Shown piece by piece: positions 60,598 through 64,000 of a stretch of DNA of 64,000 bases. Below the pieces are notes generated by a model. That model saw only the letters and a list, made by a program, of their open reading frames with translations. It ran no database searches and was not told the DNA's origin. Position 1 is the stretch's first letter. Each line of letters opens with the position of its first letter. The translations under genes and the position numbers were made by a program. The stretch is taken from NCBI GenBank assembly GCA_949299935.1, contig CASGCE010000035.1, forward strand, positions 1-64,000, written 5' to 3'. Origin of the DNA: an uncultured bacterium. Lineage in GTDB: Bacteria; Cyanobacteriota; Vampirovibrionia; Gastranaerophilales; Gastranaerophilaceae.

Positions 60598-62343
60598 ATG
60601 ACAGATAAAAAAACATTATTTATAGACGGTAAAGAAGTAGAGTTCACAGATGAACCGAATTTATTGGAAGTTATCAGGAAAGCGGGTATGAATGTTCCGA
60701 CATTTTGCTACAGGCCCGATTTAACGACATATGGTGCATGCAGAATGTGCGTAGTTGAAATTGAAGGCAGAGGGATACAATCATCCTGTACAATGCCTCC
60801 TGAACAAGGTATAAAAGTCCACCTTAATACTGAAAAAACGAGAAGAATCAGGAAAACCGTGCTTGAATTGCTGTTGGCAAATCACGATAGAAACTGCTTA
60901 ACTTGCGAGAAATCAGGAGATTGCGAATTGCAAAAATATGCGGAAGAATACGGTATTAATAAAATCCGATATGCAGAAAAGGACGAATATTTACCTATAG
61001 ATAGCAGTTCACCTTCGATAGTGCGAGATCCGAATAAATGCATTTTATGTGGAGCGTGCGTAAGAGCATGTCGAGAATTTCAAGGACATTCAGTATTAGA
61101 CTTCGCCAATAGAGGTTCCAAAACCATAGTACAACCCATGAACGGCAGACCGTTAGGTCAGGTGGATTGCGTAAATTGCGGTCAATGCGTTGCTGTATGC
61201 CCAACAGGAGCCTTAACCATAAAATCACAAATGGATGACGTCTGGAAATGTATAACAAATCCACAGATGAAAGTAGCAGCTCATATTGCTCCCTCCGTAA
61301 GAGTGGCTTTGGGTGAAATGTTCGGCCTTGAACCCGGAGAAAATTCTATCGGAAAAATTAATGCCGCACTTAGAAGGATTGGGTTTGATTTGGTATTTGA
61401 TACAAATTTTGGCGCAGATTTGACAATAATGGAAGAAGCAACAGAATTTATAGAAAGATTGAAATCAGGTAAAAATCTTCCGTTATTCACTTCATGCTGC
61501 CCCGCCTGGGTTAAATATCTTGAAATGATGCATCCCGATATGCTAAAACATCTGTCAAGCTGTAAATCACCAATGTCAATGCAATCACCGATATTAGCGG
61601 ATTTAATACCTAAAACTTTTGGTATAACCAGAGAAAATCTTACAATAGTAGCTGTAATGCCTTGTACTGCTAAGAAATATGAAGCACTTCGACCTGAATT
61701 AAGTCATAACGGGCGTCAGGATACTGATTTTGTACTGACTACAAAAGAATTAGGCAAGATGATTAAAAGTGCCGGAATAGATTTCAAGTCACTAGAACCT
61801 GAGCAGGCGGATTCACCGTTCGGAGAATATACGGGAGCTGGAACAATTTTCGGTGCATCAGGCGGAGTTGCTGAAGCTGCAGTTAGAACAGCCTATGAAT
61901 TCGCTACGGGAGAAGTTTTGCAAAATGTTGATATTAAAGAACTGCGCGGGACAACAAATCGCTGCAAAGACGTTGAAATAGATATAAAAGGTACAAAAGT
62001 TATCGTAAGAGTAGTATCAACTTTGAAAGAAGCTGAAAAATCACTAAAAGAAATAAAATCCGGAAAAGCAAGATTTCAACTTTTGGAGGTGATGGCGTGT
62101 CCCGGAGGATGTATAAACGGCGGCGGTCAACCTTCCAGTTTTGACAACACTAAAATCAAAGCTGAACGTGCAAAAGGACTTTATAAAGAAGATGAACAGC
62201 TGTCAATTCGAAAATCACATATGAATCCTTCAATACAAAAGCTTTATCAGGAATTTTTGGAATACCCGAACTCACATAAAGCTCACGAATTGCTGCATAC
62301 TGCATACGTGGACAGATTCAAGAATTCTTACAAAGACATATAA
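60598..62343 (+). CDS. hydA: [FeFe] hydrogenase catalytic subunit (group A3-like)
   Basis: 581 residues. N-terminal [2Fe-2S] domain (CYRPDLTTYGACRMC), His-ligated cluster motif (HDRNCLTCEKSGDCELQ), and two 4Fe-4S motifs (CILCGACVRACREF and CVNCGQCVAVCP). The H-cluster residues are complete: TSCCPAWVKYLEMM near 299, MPCTAKKYE near 353 and EVMACPGGCINGGGQPS near 499. The end carries the small-subunit-like tail. Reduces protons to H2 using ferredoxin plus NADH with HydB and HydC. With NifJ this explains fermentation ending in H2. No maturation gene (HydEFG) is in the window. Confidence 0.95.
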   Translation: MTDKKTLFIDGKEVEFTDEPNLLEVIRKAGMNVPTFCYRPDLTTYGACRMCVVEIEGRGIQSSCTMPPEQGIKVHLNTEKTRRIRKTVLELLLANHDRNCLTCEKSGDCELQKYAEEYGINKIRYAEKDEYLPIDSSSPSIVRDPNKCILCGACVRACREFQGHSVLDFANRGSKTIVQPMNGRPLGQVDCVNCGQCVAVCPTGALTIKSQMDDVWKCITNPQMKVAAHIAPSVRVALGEMFGLEPGENSIGKINAALRRIGFDLVFDTNFGADLTIMEEATEFIERLKSGKNLPLFTSCCPAWVKYLEMMHPDMLKHLSSCKSPMSMQSPILADLIPKTFGITRENLTIVAVMPCTAKKYEALRPELSHNGRQDTDFVLTTKELGKMIKSAGIDFKSLEPEQADSPFGEYTGAGTIFGASGGVAEAAVRTAYEFATGEVLQNVDIKELRGTTNRCKDVEIDIKGTKVIVRVVSTLKEAEKSLKEIKSGKARFQLLEVMACPGGCINGGGQPSSFDNTKIKAERAKGLYKEDEQLSIRKSHMNPSIQKLYQEFLEYPNSHKAHELLHTAYVDRFKNSYKDI

Positions 62344-62390
62344 TATCATAGGGGACTAAACCACCACTTTGTGCCGGAACAAAAAAAATG

Positions 62391-62419
62391 TTGACAATAA
62401 AATTTGTTCTTGTTAGACT
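62391..62419 (+). promoter_or_regulatory. Promoter of tRNA-Lys
   Basis: TTGACA (62391-62396), 17-bp spacer, TAGACT (62414-62419), about 40 nt before the tRNA. A near-consensus sigma-70 promoter. Confidence 0.6.
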
Positions 62420-62458
62420 AAAAGCATTGACAGCATTAGTCAATGTGGGTAGCAGTAA

Positions 62459-62531
62459 GCGCTTGTAGCTCAGTAGGTAGAGCACTCCCCTTTTAAGGGA
62501 TAGGTCGCGCGTTCGAATCGCGCCAAGCGCA
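62459..62531 (+). tRNA. tRNA-Lys (TTT)
   Basis: Plus-strand cloverleaf. Acceptor GCGCTTG pairs with CAAGCGC, discriminator A. D-arm GCTCAGTAGGTAGAGC. Anticodon loop CTTTTAA carries TTT. T-arm GCGCGTTCGAATCGCGC. Its last 17 bases are repeated at 62699-62715. Confidence 0.95.
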
Positions 62532-62566
62532 AAATAAAAGAGGACATTATGTCCTCTTTTATTTTG
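62531..62566 (+). terminator. Terminator of tRNA-Lys
   Basis: AAAATAAAAGAGGACAT pairs with ATGTCCTCTTTTATTTT, nearly loop-free, directly after the tRNA. Confidence 0.75.
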
Positions 62567-62604
62567 CTGTTTAGCTAAGATGAGAACGCCTATTGCGTTT
62601 GAGC

Positions 62605-62693
62605 GACCTGCGAGCAGAGTGCGAAGGCTTGAGTGTGTAAAGAACGAAGTTCTTGTAACACTCAACCGTAGTCACGTTTAATGCGAGCAGGTC
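62605..62693 (+). repeat. 90-nt structured repeat, copy 2
   Basis: Outer arms GACCTGC and GCAGGTC, inner arms TTGAGTGT and ACACTCAA, core hairpin AAAGAACGAAGTTCTT. It shares the fixed blocks of copy 1 (5623-5712) in the same order, with different paired arms. Confidence 0.65.
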
Positions 62694-62853
62694 AAGACAA
62701 TCGCGCCAAGCGCAATTTTTTTTACCCTTGCCATCCCGAAATACTCACAATTTTTCTATTATGTTTATTACGTGTTCGTTTGTATCTTTAGCCGGCGTTG
62801 AGTATATCCTACTTAAAGTTTTTTCTGCTAAAATACATTTAGAACTGTAAATA

Positions 62854-63417
62854 TCATTTAATATGTACAAACTTTTTGGCACAATCAAACATAGAATTTA
62901 CCATGGCGGCATTGGAATAAATATTCATACCGTTAACCTCTAAAACCTGTTTCATGCGCTTTTCCCACATATTGTAAACTTCATCGGTAGATAAATCCAA
63001 AACCTGACCTATCATTGATAATTCCTTATAGTCAATGGGTACAGGCAACGTACCCCGCAATATATCAACAATATCCAGTCGCTTTTTACGAGGAAAAGCC
63101 TTTAAAAAATTCACGACAGACATTTTTTTTGCTTTGAGCGCATCTTTTATAAATTCCACTGAATCATCCAATAAAACAGGTTCTTGCGGGATTTTGTATT
63201 CTTCAAAGTCTTCAGGTTCAATCTCCATAACGGTAGCAATACGCTCTAAAGTAGTCCCCCTTGTTGAAAAAGGTATTGATTCATCTATAAGATTATAAAC
63301 ATAAGACAAGGTAACACCTATCATCTCCGCGAAATCTTTTTTATGTAATGCATTTTTATCCAAAAATCTGGCAACTTTTTCGGAACTTTTTTCTTGAACT
63401 ATTTGTTTATCTTTCAT
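62854..63417 (-). CDS. XRE-type transcriptional regulator
   Basis: 187 residues. The helix-turn-helix is near residues 27-55 (KKDFAEMIGVTLSYVYNLI). The C-terminal two-thirds is helical with no ligand domain I recognise (VEFIKDALKAKKMSVVNFLK looks like a second HTH-like helix pair). AGGA precedes the ATG. Not next to the phage-like cluster, so I do not link it to that. Targets unknown. Confidence 0.85.
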   Translation of the reverse strand: MKDKQIVQEKSSEKVARFLDKNALHKKDFAEMIGVTLSYVYNLIDESIPFSTRGTTLERIATVMEIEPEDFEEYKIPQEPVLLDDSVEFIKDALKAKKMSVVNFLKAFPRKKRLDIVDILRGTLPVPIDYKELSMIGQVLDLSTDEVYNMWEKRMKQVLEVNGMNIYSNAAMVNSMFDCAKKFVHIK

Positions 63418-63547
63418 AAATTAATCCTCATAATTAAACTTATAATTAAAATACGTTTATTTTATCAATTTGTTAAGCGAAATGTCGGTAAATCTACACG
63501 GTAATATTTATTTACGTTAAAATAATAAATATAAAAGGTTAAAGCAA

Positions 63548-64000
63548 ATGAAACTAATAACAGGATTAGGAAATATAGGAGAAAAATACTGTTTTACACG
63601 TCATAATACAGGATTTATGGTAGTTGATAAATTGGCGTTGGATAAAAACCTGAGTTTTAAAGAAGAAAAAAAATTAAAGTGTTATATAACAAAATACAAA
63701 TTTAACGACGAGGACATAATAATCGCAAAACCGACAACATTTATGAATCTATCAGGAGAAGCTGTGTCAGCAATATGTAACTTTTATAAAATAAGTTTAG
63801 AAGATATATTGATAATATATGATGATATAGCAATAGATTTGGGAAGATTACGTTTTCGCAAAAACGGTTCTGACGGAGGTCATAACGGCATCAAATCCAT
63901 TATAAAACATCTTGGTACAGACAATTTTGCCAGACTAAAAATAGGAATAGGTCCCCAACCCCCAATACCATCCGAAAATTTTGTACTTCAAAATTTTCAA
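63548..64000 (+). CDS. pth: Peptidyl-tRNA hydrolase (runs off the right edge)
   Basis: 151 codons from an ATG behind AAAGG are in the window. Family pattern: ITGLGNIGEKYCFTRHNTGF (catalytic His in RHNTG), KPTTFMNLSGEAV (Asn and Met), IIYDDIAIDLGRLRFRK, and GSDGGHNGIKSIIKHLGT. It frees tRNA from prematurely released peptidyl-tRNA. Only the final residues are cut off. Confidence 0.93.
   Translation, partial: MKLITGLGNIGEKYCFTRHNTGFMVVDKLALDKNLSFKEEKKLKCYITKYKFNDEDIIIAKPTTFMNLSGEAVSAICNFYKISLEDILIIYDDIAIDLGRLRFRKNGSDGGHNGIKSIIKHLGTDNFARLKIGIGPQPPIPSENFVLQNFQ

Larger units (their letters stand above)
62516..62715. repeat. 17-bp direct repeat of the tRNA-Lys 3' end flanking a 166-bp segment
   Basis: AATCGCGCCAAGCGCAA occurs at 62516-62532 (end of tRNA-Lys) and again at 62699-62715. 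This is what site-specific integration into a tRNA 3' end leaves behind. The enclosed segment holds the tRNA terminator and the 90-nt structured repeat (62605-62693). No integrase is present. Confidence 0.65.

Noticed and set aside
62854-63417. XRE regulator as phage repressor
   Set aside because: It lies about 25 kb from the phage-like cluster among host genes, and nothing ties it to the cluster.
1-64000. CRISPR array
   Set aside because: No regularly spaced repeat of 25-40 bases with unique spacers was seen, and no cas gene.
1-64000. Ribosomal RNA genes or insertion sequences
   Set aside because: No rRNA core sequence and no transposase motif seen on either strand.

Overview
The window is AT-rich and reads like a chromosome segment from an anaerobic, fermentative, Gram-negative-type bacterium. 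My best guess is a gut Melainabacterium (Candidatus Gastranaerophilales, class Vampirovibrionia). The guess rests on four things: several type IV pilin-like proteins with the N-terminal core GFTLAEVLITL, LPS and outer-membrane genes (lpxK, MCE/MlaD, an MsbA-like exporter), energy genes for pyruvate fermentation to H2, and several orphan proteins that open with a short Asn-rich leader and an F[TG]-type motif. UGA is used as a stop codon, so the code is standard. No 16S or marker gene is available here to prove the taxonomy.

Layout. 1-2.3 kb: the N-terminal part of a large surface protein with Pmp-like GGA[IL] and FxxN repeats, read leftward. 2.9-5.2 kb: four small orphan genes. 5.2-7.6 kb: noncoding DNA with inverted repeats and a 90-nt structured repeat, a divergent HxlR regulator/metal-dependent hydrolase pair, and tRNA-Asn. 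7.7-17 kb: BI-1-like membrane protein, mtaB, orphan membrane protein, pyruvate:ferredoxin oxidoreductase (nifJ), a protein with a divergent RelA/SpoT-like core, and rlmD. 17.2-17.95 kb: small heat-shock protein and an orphan.

18.0-37.7 kb: an almost complete, leftward contractile-tail phage-like cluster. It runs from small and large terminase, portal, scaffold and capsid through connectors, sheath, two tail-tube paralogs, a chaperone pair with a likely -1 frameshift, and a short tape measure, to plug, hub, spike, wedge, baseplate J, collar fibre and an M15 endolysin. I see no integrase, replication gene, phage-type repressor or att sites. It is interrupted by a rightward metallophosphoesterase gene and bordered by hsp20 and recN. 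It could be a decayed prophage or a domesticated particle such as a gene transfer agent. A 44-residue ribbon-helix-helix-like ORF and three 10-bp iterons lie at its head end.

38-51.6 kb: recN, tRNA-Val, a sigma-70 factor, two pilin-like proteins, a GH13-like enzyme, a NarL-type response regulator, tRNA-Ala and tRNA-Leu, an ABC exporter, a CHAP-like hydrolase, a thioesterase-rluB-coaE operon and rubredoxin. 51.9-58.1 kb: tRNA-Pro, yidC, queA, a lytic transglycosylase, then an MCE-lpxK-nth operon. 58.2-62.3 kb: hydCBA, a putative electron-bifurcating [FeFe] hydrogenase. It pairs logically with NifJ: reduced ferredoxin from pyruvate oxidation plus NADH would be re-oxidised to H2. 62.4-64 kb: tRNA-Lys with a duplicated 3' end flanking a second copy of the 90-nt structured repeat, an XRE regulator, and the start of pth.

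Genome-wide style signals stand out. Several genes have TATAAT exactly 6 nt before ATG, which predicts leaderless mRNAs, and many promoters carry an extended -10 (TGC before the hexamer).
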